Assembly: GCF_004795735.1 (NCBI RefSeq)
Contig: NZ_CP039247.1
Span: forward strand, 1,860,001 to 1,924,000
From: Corynebacterium endometrii
GTDB lineage: Bacteria > Actinomycetota > Actinomycetes > Mycobacteriales > Mycobacteriaceae
Reading direction: 5' to 3'
DNA: 64,000 nt
Below, piece after piece: positions 52,346 to 61,611 of the stretch (its first letter is position 1; each line of letters starts with the position of its first letter). The translations under genes were made by a program, and so were the position numbers. Under the pieces are notes generated by a model, which did not search any database, was not told the origin of the DNA, and saw only the letters and a program-made list of their open reading frames with translations.

Positions 52346-53493
52346 AGAACCCATTAGACCAGCTGCGCGCGGCTAATCCACACCCCACCGCGCCCTTGAC
52401 ACCTGAGGAAAAGGCCCGCGCAGACGCCACCTTGCAATCTATTTTGGCCACCACGCCCGCATCCACACCGGCCAAACCCCACGATGAGCTTTCCGCGCGC
52501 CGCGCCCGCCGGCGTCATCAGCCGTGGCTGGCCGCCGCCGCGGTGGCAGGCGTGGTGGCCGTGGGCGCCGCCGGCGTAATCTTCGTGGGCGGCCAACCGG
52601 CGGTGGCTACGGCGGAAGAGGTCCTGTCCCGGTCGGCGGACGCGTCCCTTGCCCAGGACAAGGCCGCGGACGTGGGGGTGACCTCCCGCGATTTCCTACA
52701 ACGCAGCGACAGCCTGGACGGCGCAACCATCACCACCACCTACCAGGTGGATAACGCTGGCGATATCACCATCGATAGCCACACCCAGGGCGCCCCGGCC
52801 GGCGCGTTGGCCGCATGGTCCCCGGATCCGGCCGTGGACGTGGCCGCGCTCAAGGCCGTGGAACCCGAACAGCTGCGCACCTACATCGACGCGCGGTTTC
52901 CATCCACCGCCCGCGGCGCCCTGGAACTCCTGCTCACCCCGGGTATTTCTTCCCCGCAGCAAGCGGCGCTGTATGACATTTTGGCATCCCTGGACGGCAA
53001 CGAGGTGGGCACCGTCAAGCCGTCCCCCACGGGCGGCGAGGACGAACTGGTCACCGTCATCCGCGACGCTGACCGCTTGAGCTTCTCCGTGCTCCCCGCC
53101 ACCGGCCAGTTGGTGTCCGTCACGGGCCTCGTGGGAGACGGCGTGACCACCACCGTGGGTTCCATGGCCGTGCTTGATTGTGTGTCCGTGGTGGGCCTTA
53201 ACGGGCCGGAATCCATCTCCTTAGCCTGCGGCGACGGGAATCAGCTGGTTACCGAGCTGCAGTGGGAGAATTGGGGCGCGGATACCGCGGTGGCTACGGG
53301 CATCGAATGGCTCAATGACTGCGATCCATTCTGCGCCGAGGGCACCTTCCGCACGACCCCGGCAACCGTCACCGTCAGTGAACCCACGTCCTGCGGCTAC
53401 AACACCCGCGTGTACTCCAAGCTTGAGCTCGCGTTTCCGCAGGACCCCGCACGCGAACCGGCAACGTTCAACATCGGCTGCGCGCGCGGGTAG
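52342..53493 (+). CDS. Membrane protein with extracellular domain, probable anti-sigma factor
   Basis: A 383-residue protein: about 50 cytosolic residues (PLDQLRAANPHPTAPLTPEEKAR-type start), a basic patch RRARRRHQP, one membrane segment (WLAAAAVAGVVAVGAAGVIFVGG, about 56-78), and an exported domain of 300 residues with cysteine pairs (CDPFCAEG). This is the CU044_5270-type architecture seen next to ECF sigma genes in actinobacteria. No zinc-binding HxxxCxxC motif is visible, so anti-sigma function rests on gene context (ATGA overlap with the sigma gene). Confidence 0.72.
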   Translation: MKNPLDQLRAANPHPTAPLTPEEKARADATLQSILATTPASTPAKPHDELSARRARRRHQPWLAAAAVAGVVAVGAAGVIFVGGQPAVATAEEVLSRSADASLAQDKAADVGVTSRDFLQRSDSLDGATITTTYQVDNAGDITIDSHTQGAPAGALAAWSPDPAVDVAALKAVEPEQLRTYIDARFPSTARGALELLLTPGISSPQQAALYDILASLDGNEVGTVKPSPTGGEDELVTVIRDADRLSFSVLPATGQLVSVTGLVGDGVTTTVGSMAVLDCVSVVGLNGPESISLACGDGNQLVTELQWENWGADTAVATGIEWLNDCDPFCAEGTFRTTPATVTVSEPTSCGYNTRVYSKLELAFPQDPAREPATFNIGCARG

Positions 53494-53517
53494 GGCACGG
53501 CACTATAGCCCGCCGCG

Positions 53518-56500
53518 CTAGCCCAGGAAGGACTGGGCCACGTCCACAACCGTGACATCGGCGATGGTCAACATCTCCTCCTGGGGCGGGTTATTTTGGC
53601 CGATCCAGACCATGTGCCGGGTCTCGATGGATTTGGCAAAGTTACGGGCCCAACGGGCGTTGGCCCGCTGGTTGTCCGGGATTCGGCCGTAGACTAGGGC
53701 CGCGACCTCGCGCACCAGCGGCTCATTGAACTGCCACGTCTTGGCCAAGATCGCCGCAACGATTCCCGCTATTTCCTCAGGGGTGTAATCCGGGAACTCA
53801 ATAATCCGCGGGATGCGGGAGCGCAGCCCCTCATTGGTATCCAGGAACCTCTGCATATCAGCGGTGTAGCCGGCGAAGATGGCCACGAATTTGTCGCGGT
53901 CATTTTCTAGGCGAGTGAGCATCGTGTCGATGGCTATTCTTCCAAAATCATTATCGCTCTGGCCCGCCAGTGTATAGGCTTCATCGACGAAAAGGACTCC
54001 TCCCATGGCCTCATCGAGAACCCGGCTGGTCTTTTTCTCCGTCTCACCAATGACCGAACCAACGAGGTCCGCGCGTCCCACTTCCTTGACGGTGGTGGTA
54101 TCGAGGATGCCGAGGTTGTAGAAAATCGCCGCGATAATGCGTGCAATGGTGGTTTTACCCGTGCCGGGATTGCCGGTAAAGACGGCGTGATAACTAGGTT
54201 GTTCAACTACGATGCCCACATCCGCCAACCGCTTGTTCGCGCGTGCGGTACTTACCATCTCATTAACCCACGCCTTGACGTTGTCCAGGCCGGCCATGGC
54301 GTTGAGCTCAGCGAGTTTTTCCTCGATGTTTTTCTGCTTTTGTTCCTCATCGCCGCCAATCAAGGCGTCCACGTCCTCATCCGCGATTACCTTGAGCTGC
54401 TCGGCGTTAAGCGAGGACAGGTTACCGGCGGTCTCCGTGGTGAGGCGGTCAATCTGCTTGCGAATAAGGTCCTCGTTGAAGTTACGGATCCAGCGGCCGT
54501 TAGATTTATCTGAACTGCGCAGGTATTTCTGTGACACCGCCGCGCGGTATTTTTCCTCATCGACTACGTAGTCACTTGATTCAAGGCCTTTCAGGCCCAT
54601 CGTTGTGATTTCTTCTACCGAGTAATCCTCAAAATCAAAACGGGTGCTAATGCGTGATGCCAGTCCCGGGTTCATGGATAGAAGGTCCTGCATGCGGTCC
54701 GCGTAGCCAGCGAAGATCACCATCAAATCGTCGCGGTTATTCTCCATAAACGCCAAGATGGTATCCACCGCCTCCTGCCCGAAGCCATTATTGGATTCCT
54801 GGTAGAGCGTGTACGCCTCATCGATGAAGAGGATGCCGCCGAGCGCGGATTCCAAAATTTCCTTGGTCTTTTTAGCCGTGCCGCCCAACCTATCGGCCAC
54901 AAGATCTTCGCGAGAGACCTCTACAAACGTGTTGTTACGGATGGCCCCCGCCTGGTACAGCGCCGTGCCCAGCAGGCGCGCGACGGTGGTCTTACCGGTG
55001 CCCGGATTGCCCAGGAACATGCTGTGCAGCGAGAAGTGACTCGTTTCCTGGCCCGCCCTCCTGCGCGCTTCGTTGTAGCGCACCTGATTGATAAAGCTGC
55101 GAATCTGTTGTTTGACCTTCGACAGGCCTATAAGTTTATCCAGCTCGGCCATGGGGTCTACGGGCCTTGGCTCCACCTCCGGTTCTACCCACACGCCGGG
55201 ATCCGGTTGTTGGGGTTCCGTCTGGTCGTCCGGCGCCACGGTGACCTGGGGCGGGACCTGGACGGTAGCGCCCTCGGTAGCAACGATGTGGAAACTTCCC
55301 CCCTCTTCAATATGAGTAGAGCCGATCGTTGCCGTGCCCGTAACGTAGCCCTCATGGTCGCCGGGTTCAAAGGTCGCTGAATTCAATGTGACGGAGCTAA
55401 GGTCGTCCACGATGAGGCATCGTTTATTGTAATTGTTGTCTCGGAAAATGACTGACCCCTCGACCCCGGAGCCGCCCGAAGCCGTTAACCTGTACGCGAG
55501 AGAATCTCGCAATTTAACGAAACCAAAGTGGTTGACTTCCAGCCATCCCACATCACTTTTGTGAAAACGAGCCTGGCCCTCATTACGCACCGCAATCGAG
55601 ACGAGTTCCGCGTTGAAGACGTCCGCGCAGGAATCAGCGGCGGTGCCCGCGTTGTCAATAGAGAATCGCGCGGCCAGCAGCACTCCTTCTACGATGACCG
55701 AAATCTGTTCAAGGGTCTCATCCATGAGCATAGAGACGTCAGTAAGGTATAGGTTAGACTCTTGGCACACGAACGCTGTACACATGGACTTGGCCGCCCG
55801 AACGCTCATATTCTGCAGCGCCACCTGCGCGCCGTTTATCACTGACAAGGTTTCCTCGACAACAAGGAGGGTCTCATCGACACCTGCACCCACCAGCGTG
55901 AGATTCCGTTGCAACGCTAGGGGCGGCAAGTAGTAGATTCCCGGCCCCATCTGTACGGTCATCCCCGGACGCAACCGGGGCAATACAACCTCGTTGAAGT
56001 TGTGCGCATCGCCTGGCAACCATTCCATTGGGCGTGCTCTGTGGTCCTTTTCGACGAACTCAAACTGCGGTGACGAGCAATAAATAATGCCGCTGCGCTC
56101 AACCAATCCCCACATCCGAGCCGCACGGCCGTCCGGATCCATAACCGAATCGATATGAATCCGGGAATTAACACTCTTGATCGTTGCATTTTCAGTCAGG
56201 TTATTGAGCCGTTCGATGTGAATAGATGAACCATCTTTGGCACAAAGAGCCAGGCGGCCAAGTGACGGAGCCAGCATCAAAAAGCCCTGCGCTTCAAAAG
56301 ACGCACCGTTATACGCACCCACCGCACCCAGTGCCGAATTTTCCACCTCGGCCGAAGCACCGTGCAGGCTTACTTCACCCACCTGCGAGTTGCTAATACG
56401 CAGCGTGCCCTTCTGACCAGCCTCAATCTCGCGGCAGGTAGCAGCCGTGAGAAGATTCGAGTCACGAATGGTTACCTGGCCGTCGATCGCCTTCACCAAA

Positions 56501-56829
56501 GACCCCGGCGTGTCATCACTGGAAACGCCCAGGACTGACTCCACATCGAGACTGCCGCCCCCAACCACGCTCACGCCATTTAAAGCTCCCGACTTCTGGA
56601 TGGTTAGGTTGCGTATGGTGACGGTGCCCTCAATCCACAGCGCTCCCCGTAAAATGATGCCGGACGCATCCCCAATCCCCTCTATCGTGACGTCCCTGAC
56701 GGCGATATCGTTGCATTCGTAGACGCCCGGGCCCAGGCGCAGCGTGTCACCTGCCTTGGCGTCAGCCCGGTTAACAATTGCCTCTAGGGTCGTGGTGCCA
56801 GAGGGGTTGTCAATAGTATGAACCGTCAT
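53518..56829 (-). CDS. Beta-helix / double CbxX-type AAA+ ATPase fusion protein
   Basis: A 1103-residue protein with unusual architecture. Residues 1 to about 530 consist of two related beta-helix (pectin-lyase-like) blocks; each opens with the same pattern, LRLGPGVYECNDIAV (about 32) and VQMGPGIYYLPPLAL (about 300). A Pro/Glu-rich linker follows. Two AAA+ domains of the CbxX/CfqX/SpoVK family come next: Walker A GNPGTGKTT at 607-615 and 886-894, and Walker B with Asp670-Glu671 (ILFIDEAY) and Asp949-Glu950 (VLFVDEAY). It has no signal peptide. This family includes EccA of type VII secretion and Rubisco activase CbbX, but there are no such partner genes nearby. The gene stands alone, in the obgE-rpmA gap, and its N-terminal half looks less GC-rich than its neighbours. 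Confidence 0.85.
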   Translation of the reverse strand: MTVHTIDNPSGTTTLEAIVNRADAKAGDTLRLGPGVYECNDIAVRDVTIEGIGDASGIILRGALWIEGTVTIRNLTIQKSGALNGVSVVGGGSLDVESVLGVSSDDTPGSLVKAIDGQVTIRDSNLLTAATCREIEAGQKGTLRISNSQVGEVSLHGASAEVENSALGAVGAYNGASFEAQGFLMLAPSLGRLALCAKDGSSIHIERLNNLTENATIKSVNSRIHIDSVMDPDGRAARMWGLVERSGIIYCSSPQFEFVEKDHRARPMEWLPGDAHNFNEVVLPRLRPGMTVQMGPGIYYLPPLALQRNLTLVGAGVDETLLVVEETLSVINGAQVALQNMSVRAAKSMCTAFVCQESNLYLTDVSMLMDETLEQISVIVEGVLLAARFSIDNAGTAADSCADVFNAELVSIAVRNEGQARFHKSDVGWLEVNHFGFVKLRDSLAYRLTASGGSGVEGSVIFRDNNYNKRCLIVDDLSSVTLNSATFEPGDHEGYVTGTATIGSTHIEEGGSFHIVATEGATVQVPPQVTVAPDDQTEPQQPDPGVWVEPEVEPRPVDPMAELDKLIGLSKVKQQIRSFINQVRYNEARRRAGQETSHFSLHSMFLGNPGTGKTTVARLLGTALYQAGAIRNNTFVEVSREDLVADRLGGTAKKTKEILESALGGILFIDEAYTLYQESNNGFGQEAVDTILAFMENNRDDLMVIFAGYADRMQDLLSMNPGLASRISTRFDFEDYSVEEITTMGLKGLESSDYVVDEEKYRAAVSQKYLRSSDKSNGRWIRNFNEDLIRKQIDRLTTETAGNLSSLNAEQLKVIADEDVDALIGGDEEQKQKNIEEKLAELNAMAGLDNVKAWVNEMVSTARANKRLADVGIVVEQPSYHAVFTGNPGTGKTTIARIIAAIFYNLGILDTTTVKEVGRADLVGSVIGETEKKTSRVLDEAMGGVLFVDEAYTLAGQSDNDFGRIAIDTMLTRLENDRDKFVAIFAGYTADMQRFLDTNEGLRSRIPRIIEFPDYTPEEIAGIVAAILAKTWQFNEPLVREVAALVYGRIPDNQRANARWARNFAKSIETRHMVWIGQNNPPQEEMLTIADVTVVDVAQSFLG

Positions 56830-56920
56830 ATCCTGCGCGTTTTCATCGATAGGGAAGCAAATAGGGGCTCGAGTTATATGAGCACGCCAGCTAATAATAA
56901 TTGGGGAATATTCAAATGCG

Positions 56921-56951
56921 AAAAGGTCCAGCCATATCGGCTGGACCTTTT
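56921..56951 (-). terminator. Terminator of rplU-rpmA
   Basis: A perfect 13-bp stem, AAAAGGTCCAGCC (56921-56933) and GGCTGGACCTTTT (56939-56951), loop of five bases. On both strands it ends in a T run, so it also insulates the AAA+ gene. Confidence 0.92.
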
Positions 56952-56983
56952 GACAAAGCTACGCGCTTGGCGCGGGCTATTCC

Positions 56984-57262
56984 TTAAGCGGAAGCCTCGG
57001 CGGCTGCCTCTTCTGCAGGAATGATGTTTACGATGCGGCGGTTGCGCTTGATAGCGAACTGTACGGAACCTGCCTCAAGAGCGAACAGGGTATCGTCGCC
57101 GCCACGGCCAACGTTCTCACCTGGGTGGAACTTGGTGCCACGCTGACGAACGATGATCTCGCCGGCGTTAACCTTCTGACCGCCGAAGCGCTTGACGCCC
57201 AGGCGCTTGGACTCGGAGTCACGACCGTTGCTGGTGCTGGAAGCACCCTTCTTGTGTGCCAT
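56984..57262 (-). CDS. rpmA: 50S ribosomal protein L27
   Basis: A 92-residue protein starting [16 protein letters not shown], with [19 protein letters not shown] and [17 protein letters not shown]. Its N-terminus reaches the peptidyl-transferase centre. It lacks the N-terminal extension that is cleaved in Firmicutes. It follows rplU by 42 bases. Confidence 0.98.
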   Translation of the reverse strand: MAHKKGASSTSNGRDSESKRLGVKRFGGQKVNAGEIIVRQRGTKFHPGENVGRGGDDTLFALEAGSVQFAIKRNRRIVNIIPAEEAAAEASA

Positions 57263-57304
57263 GTGGTTTTCCCTCCTTCAAAGGGTGTAAGAGCAAGCTA
57301 GAGC

Positions 57305-57610
57305 TTACTTGATGCCGGCAATCTTGATTACGGTCAGCGGCTGGCGGTGGCCCATGCGCTTCTTGTAACCAGTCTTGTTCTTGTACTTCAGGATATCGAT
57401 CTTCGGGCCCTTAACGTGCTCGACGATCTCTGCAGAAACCTCAACCTTAGCGAGGTCATCAGCCTTGGACTTAACGTCTGCGCCATCGACGAGCAGAACC
57501 GGGGTGAGAGCCACGGAAGAACCTGGCTCACCCTCGATCTTCTCGACCTTGACGAGGTCACCTTCGGCAACCTTGTACTGCTTGCCGCCGGTCTTGACGA
57601 TCGCGTACAT
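57305..57610 (-). CDS. rplU: 50S ribosomal protein L21
   Basis: A 101-residue protein starting [18 protein letters not shown] and ending with [18 protein letters not shown]. First gene of the rplU-rpmA operon. The leader is about 160 bases and contains the hairpin TCAGGGC-GGAATAAA-GCCCTGA (57636-57657), near the start codon, which may be a control or processing element. Confidence 0.98.
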   Translation of the reverse strand: MYAIVKTGGKQYKVAEGDLVKVEKIEGEPGSSVALTPVLLVDGADVKSKADDLAKVEVSAEIVEHVKGPKIDILKYKNKTGYKKRMGHRQPLTVIKIAGIK

Positions 57611-57635
57611 AGGGCACCCCTTATCTAAACTCGAC

Positions 57636-57657
57636 TCAGGGCGGAATAAAGCCCTGA
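57636..57657 (-). promoter_or_regulatory. Hairpin in the rplU leader
   Basis: A 7-bp stem (57636-57642 with 57651-57657), 26 bases upstream of the rplU ATG. Not a terminator, since coding follows and there is no T run. Confidence 0.4.
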
Positions 57658-57777
57658 TTGGACAATTACTTTCTGCGTTCAGGCCACGCCTTACTGCGCC
57701 CGGACCGCCATGGTTGAGATGGATGCGACCATAGCAATCCAGCGCTGCGCACTTCTGGCCTAAACAGCGACTTTCAA

Positions 57778-57807
57778 AGACTACCCCGTAAGCACCTCAA
57801 AGTCCAA
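57778..57807 (-). promoter_or_regulatory. Promoter of rplU-rpmA
   Basis: On the minus strand TTGGAC (57807-57802), 18-base spacer, TAGTCT (57783-57778). Same -10 and spacer length as rpsT. Confidence 0.65.
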
Positions 57808-57816
57808 ACCGGGTAT

Positions 57817-57844
57817 GACGCGAGTTCCCGCGGGCGCTCGCGTC
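57817..57844 (-). terminator. Hairpin after rne
   Basis: GACGCGAG (57817-57824) pairs with CTCGCGTC (57837-57844), enclosing CCCGCGGG. It begins six bases after the rne stop and just before the rplU -35. No T run. Confidence 0.45.
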
Positions 57845-57850
57845 GCACCA

Positions 57851-60800
57851 CTATTTGGAGCTTCGACGTGCTACACGGCGCCGGCCGCGGCCTCCTTTTG
57901 CGCCTTTAGCCTGGGCCTTATCCGCGGATTTAGCCTCGGGTTTTGACCCAGCGGGTGCGGATGACCGGGCGGCGGCCTTGGATACGGACTTCTTCACCGC
58001 ACGCTTGCGTCCCCGGCGCGTCTTGACCACAACGGCCGAGTCTTCGCCGCCAGGTTGCTTACCGGGCACCTCTTCTGGCTCCTTGGACTCGACCCGCGCG
58101 GGCTTCCGCGCCGTGGTGCGGCGCACCGCGCGGCGGCGCCGCTTCGACGTCGCGGCGACAGCCTCGGCCGGCCTGGAGCCCTGGTTTTCCACCCCGGCAC
58201 CCCGGCCGGCATCCGGCGCGGATTCCGGTTCAGGCTCGTGCGCCGGCTCCTGCGGCTTGTCCTCGAAGTCCTCCGGGCGCGGGCGGTGATCGGAGCGGGA
58301 GTTACCACGGGTCTTGCGCTTGCGGCGAGGCGACCTCTCAAACTCCTCCACCGCTTCCTCGTAGCTTCGAGCGGAGGCCTGGGAGGAATCGGCCTGAGCC
58401 GTTTCCTCTTCGTCCGGAACGTAGGAGGTGAACTCCTCGACGTCATCGGCCCGCTCGGCGTTCTCGGATGCGGCGGTAGCGATGTCCACGATCTCCTCTG
58501 CCGACCCCTTGCGGCCACCACGGGAACCGCGGCGGCGGCGCTTGCGGGTGCCGGAGTTGACCTCTTCCCGTTCTTCGTCCCGTTCCTCAACCAGGACGGA
58601 GGCGGCGAGATCCTCGATGGAGGTGGCATCTTCCGTCAAGGTGGCGTCCTCGGCGGGGGCGGCGTCGGAAGAGTCGGCGGCGTCCTGCGCGTCCTCATGG
58701 CGGTGCATGGCAACGGCGGCCGGATGACGGGCCGGATCCTGATTACTCTTGCGGCGCGGGCGGCGCTTCTTCTTGCCGTCATCCTCATCGTGATCCTCAA
58801 CCGGATCCTGGTGCAGGATGATGCCGCGGCCGTTGCAGCACTCGCACTCGGTAGCAAACGTCTCCACCAGGCCCGTGCCCAGGCGTTTTCGAGTCATCTG
58901 AACCAGGCCGAGGGACGTGACCTCAGAGACCTGATGGCGCGTACGGTCGCGGCCCAAGGCCTCCTTGAGGCGGCGCAGGACCAGTTCCTGATTCTCCGGG
59001 AGCACCATGTCGATGAAGTCCACGACGATCATGCCGCCCAAATCCCGCAGGCGCATCTGGCGGACGATCTCCTCGGCCGCCTCCAGGTTGTTGCGGGTCA
59101 CGGTCTCTTCGAGGTTTCCGCCGGAGCCGGTGAACTTGCCGGTGTTGACGTCGATGACGGTCATTGCCTCGGTGCGGTCGATCACCAACGTACCGCCGGA
59201 GGGCAGCCAGACCTTGCGGGACAAAGCCTTTTGAATCTGCTCATCGATGCGGTACATCTCAAACGCGTCCTGACCGTCATGGTCATTGCGGTTGTATTTT
59301 TCCACGCGATCGGCCAGATCAGGCGCCACGGACTCAACATAGGCCGCGACCTTGTTGTACGGGCGGTGGCCGTCCACGATCAGCTTGCTGAAGTCCTCAT
59401 TGAACAGATCGCGGACCACCTTGACCAGCATGTTTGGCTCTTCATACATGGTCACCGGTTTAGCGCCCTTGGAATTCTTCTCCTTCTCCGCGCGGGACAT
59501 GATGTCCTCCCACAGATCATGGAGGCGGTGCACGTCCGCCGCGATGGCTTCCTCCGGCACGTTTTCCGCCGCGGTGCGGATGATGGCACCGCCCTTACCG
59601 GGCACGACGCGCTCCAGGATTTCCTTGAGTCGCTTGCGCTCAGGGGCCGGCAGTTTGCGGGAAATACCGGCGCTGCGGCCGCCCGGCACGTAGACCAGGT
59701 AGCGACCGGCCAGGGAAATCTGGGTGGTCAACCGCGCGCCCTTATGCCCGATTGGGTCCTTGGCCACCTGAACCAGCACCTGGTCGCCGGACTTGAGCGC
59801 CTGCTCAATGCGGCGGGAACGCCCGCCCAGTCCCGTGGAACGCCAATCCACCTCACCGGCGTAGAGCACGCCGTTGCGGCCCAGCCCGATGTCAATGAAC
59901 GCCGCCTCCATGGAGGGCAAAACGTTTTGGACGCGCCCCAAGTAGATGTTGCCGATCAAGGAGGCCTGCGCCTCCGAGGTCACGAAGTGCTCCACCAGCA
60001 GGCCGTCTTCAAGCACGCCCACCTGCGTCACCGTTCCCGGATGATCCGCGCGGTCACGCTCACGCACAACCATGGTGCGCTCGACGGATTCGCGGCGGGC
60101 GAGAAACTCCGCCTGGGAGACGATGTGGCGGCGCTCGCGGCCCTTCTCGCGCAGCTCTGCCCGGCGGCGGCGCTGCGCCTCGATGCGGGTCGAACCGCGG
60201 ATCGCGCGCGGCTCATCAATGATCTCGACCTCATCATGGTCACCATGGCCCGAGGGGCGAGTATCGCGATCCTGGCGGCCCCGGCCGCGGGAGGTGCCGC
60301 GGCGCCCGCGACGCCTGGAACCGGACCTTTCATCCTGATCCTCGCGGTTGTCCTCGCGCTCATCCTCGCGGCGCTCGGCGTCCTTCGCCTGACGCTCCGC
60401 CCGCGCCGGCGAGACGCGCGGCTCCGTGGCGGTTGGCGCCATGAAGATCGGCGCGAATTCATACACCTCGGGTTCGTCATCCGGCATTGGGGTCAGCAAC
60501 GGGGTGCCGTACTCGTCATCGAAGTCATCCTCAGATTCCTCGATCGCCTCGCGCAGCAGTTCCGGATCCACCGTGCCGATGTCGAGGCCGTAATCGTGCT
60601 CGTAGCCCGGATCCGGCTCCCCGGCGGGATCCTGCTCGCCGCCGGCGGAAGTCTCCGCCTCAAGCTCGGCCAGCTCGGCTTCAACCTTGTCCTCGATCTG
60701 GGAAATCTCATTGTCAACGTTCTTGCGGACCCGGTAGCGCAGCTTTTCCTCCGCGTCACTCTCGCCATCCGCGGGGCCGGTTGCCGCGTCCGTGTTCGGC

Positions 60801-61255
60801 GCGGACTCCTCAGCGGGGGCGGACTTGCGTACTGCCCGCTTGACCGCGCGCTTGGCCTTACCGCGCGGCTTCTTCTTTTCCTCCGCCTGGGCCACGCCGG
60901 CTTGCTCCTCCTCGGACGCGCCAGCATCGTCTTCCCGCTCGGACGCCTCCGCCGCCTTAGCGGCCTTTTTGGGGCCCTTCTTGGCAGGCTTGCGGGTGGC
61001 CCGCTTTTCCGGCGCGCCCTCTGGGGCTTCCGGATCTGCGCCGTTTATTTGAGCGATGGCCGCGTTGATCTCGTCATGGGTCAGGCCGGCCTGGACGTTT
61101 TTCTTGATTCCCATCTCGGCAAAGGCCTTGACCAGGACCTTGGATTCGATGCCGAGCTTCTTCGCCACGATGTACAGGCGGGTCTTTTCAGCCAGGCTGG
61201 AAACGTCAAACTTTTCCAGTTGTAGTTCAGTTTTCTTTTCGGTGCGTGCAGCCAC
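57851..61255 (-). CDS. rne: Ribonuclease E/G, large actinobacterial form
   Basis: An 1134-residue endoribonuclease for mRNA decay and rRNA processing. N-terminal 50 residues (RLYIVAKKLGIESKVLVKAFAEMG) resemble the IF2_N fold. A long acidic/basic low-complexity region follows to about 410. The catalytic core is complete: S1 domain (NIYLGRVQNVLPSMEAAFIDIG, ~440-500), metal-binding Asp702 in TVIDVNTGKF and Asp746 in MIVVDFIDM, and the zinc-link ECECCNGRG. The C-terminal 270 residues are disordered and rich in Arg/Lys and Glu, typical of RNA-binding scaffold tails. GTG start with AGAGGGAG. Confidence 0.95.
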   Translation of the reverse strand: MAARTEKKTELQLEKFDVSSLAEKTRLYIVAKKLGIESKVLVKAFAEMGIKKNVQAGLTHDEINAAIAQINGADPEAPEGAPEKRATRKPAKKGPKKAAKAAEASEREDDAGASEEEQAGVAQAEEKKKPRGKAKRAVKRAVRKSAPAEESAPNTDAATGPADGESDAEEKLRYRVRKNVDNEISQIEDKVEAELAELEAETSAGGEQDPAGEPDPGYEHDYGLDIGTVDPELLREAIEESEDDFDDEYGTPLLTPMPDDEPEVYEFAPIFMAPTATEPRVSPARAERQAKDAERREDEREDNREDQDERSGSRRRGRRGTSRGRGRQDRDTRPSGHGDHDEVEIIDEPRAIRGSTRIEAQRRRRAELREKGRERRHIVSQAEFLARRESVERTMVVRERDRADHPGTVTQVGVLEDGLLVEHFVTSEAQASLIGNIYLGRVQNVLPSMEAAFIDIGLGRNGVLYAGEVDWRSTGLGGRSRRIEQALKSGDQVLVQVAKDPIGHKGARLTTQISLAGRYLVYVPGGRSAGISRKLPAPERKRLKEILERVVPGKGGAIIRTAAENVPEEAIAADVHRLHDLWEDIMSRAEKEKNSKGAKPVTMYEEPNMLVKVVRDLFNEDFSKLIVDGHRPYNKVAAYVESVAPDLADRVEKYNRNDHDGQDAFEMYRIDEQIQKALSRKVWLPSGGTLVIDRTEAMTVIDVNTGKFTGSGGNLEETVTRNNLEAAEEIVRQMRLRDLGGMIVVDFIDMVLPENQELVLRRLKEALGRDRTRHQVSEVTSLGLVQMTRKRLGTGLVETFATECECCNGRGIILHQDPVEDHDEDDGKKKRRPRRKSNQDPARHPAAVAMHRHEDAQDAADSSDAAPAEDATLTEDATSIEDLAASVLVEERDEEREEVNSGTRKRRRRGSRGGRKGSAEEIVDIATAASENAERADDVEEFTSYVPDEEETAQADSSQASARSYEEAVEEFERSPRRKRKTRGNSRSDHRPRPEDFEDKPQEPAHEPEPESAPDAGRGAGVENQGSRPAEAVAATSKRRRRAVRRTTARKPARVESKEPEEVPGKQPGGEDSAVVVKTRRGRKRAVKKSVSKAAARSSAPAGSKPEAKSADKAQAKGAKGGRGRRRVARRSSK

Positions 61256-61526
61256 TGGCTACTCCCTCTAGTTATCAGGCGTCATCCCCGGGCGCAGACG
61301 CGTCCTCCCCGCCGCCGAGGCTGGGGTCCGCGCCGCCGCCGCACAAGGGCGCCAAAAGCGTAAATATGTGTTTCCGATATGCGGTTGTTGTCCGTGCGCC
61401 AGCGAACATCCCGTTCGCAGGTACATTGCGCACTCCACCTCATTGTTCCACACTTCCGGGCTTAGGGTCGCTTTTGCTCCCGCTGGCGCGGTTAAACCCA
61501 CGGGGATAGAGGGCCCGTGGCACGCA
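61256..61526. other. Long untranslated region upstream of rne
   Basis: About 270 bases between rne and the ndk terminator. It probably contains the rne promoter and a long leader. It holds a small inverted repeat GCGAAC-ATCCC-GTTCGC (61402-61418). No open frame here is convincing. Confidence 0.5.
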
Positions 61527-61558
61527 AAAAGCCTGAGCCGGCTAAGACTCAGGCTTTT
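61527..61558 (-). terminator. Terminator of ndk
   Basis: AAAAGCCTGAG (61527-61537) and CTCAGGCTTTT (61548-61558) form an 11-bp perfect stem with A and T ends. Confidence 0.9.
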
Positions 61559-61611
61559 GTTCATCGGGCACCTAACGGGACTGCGCGCGCAATCCCCGCA
61601 CGGGGTGGCCC

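Noticed and set aside
58055-61225. A 1056-codon open frame on the plus strand opposite rne
   Set aside because: It is the mirror of a biased, high-GC coding frame with Arg/Glu repeats; it has no ribosome binding site and its product is low-complexity. Rne has complete motifs.
61402-61418. Possible LexA (SOS) box upstream of rne
   Set aside because: CGAAC and GTTCG are five bases apart; the actinobacterial LexA site needs four.
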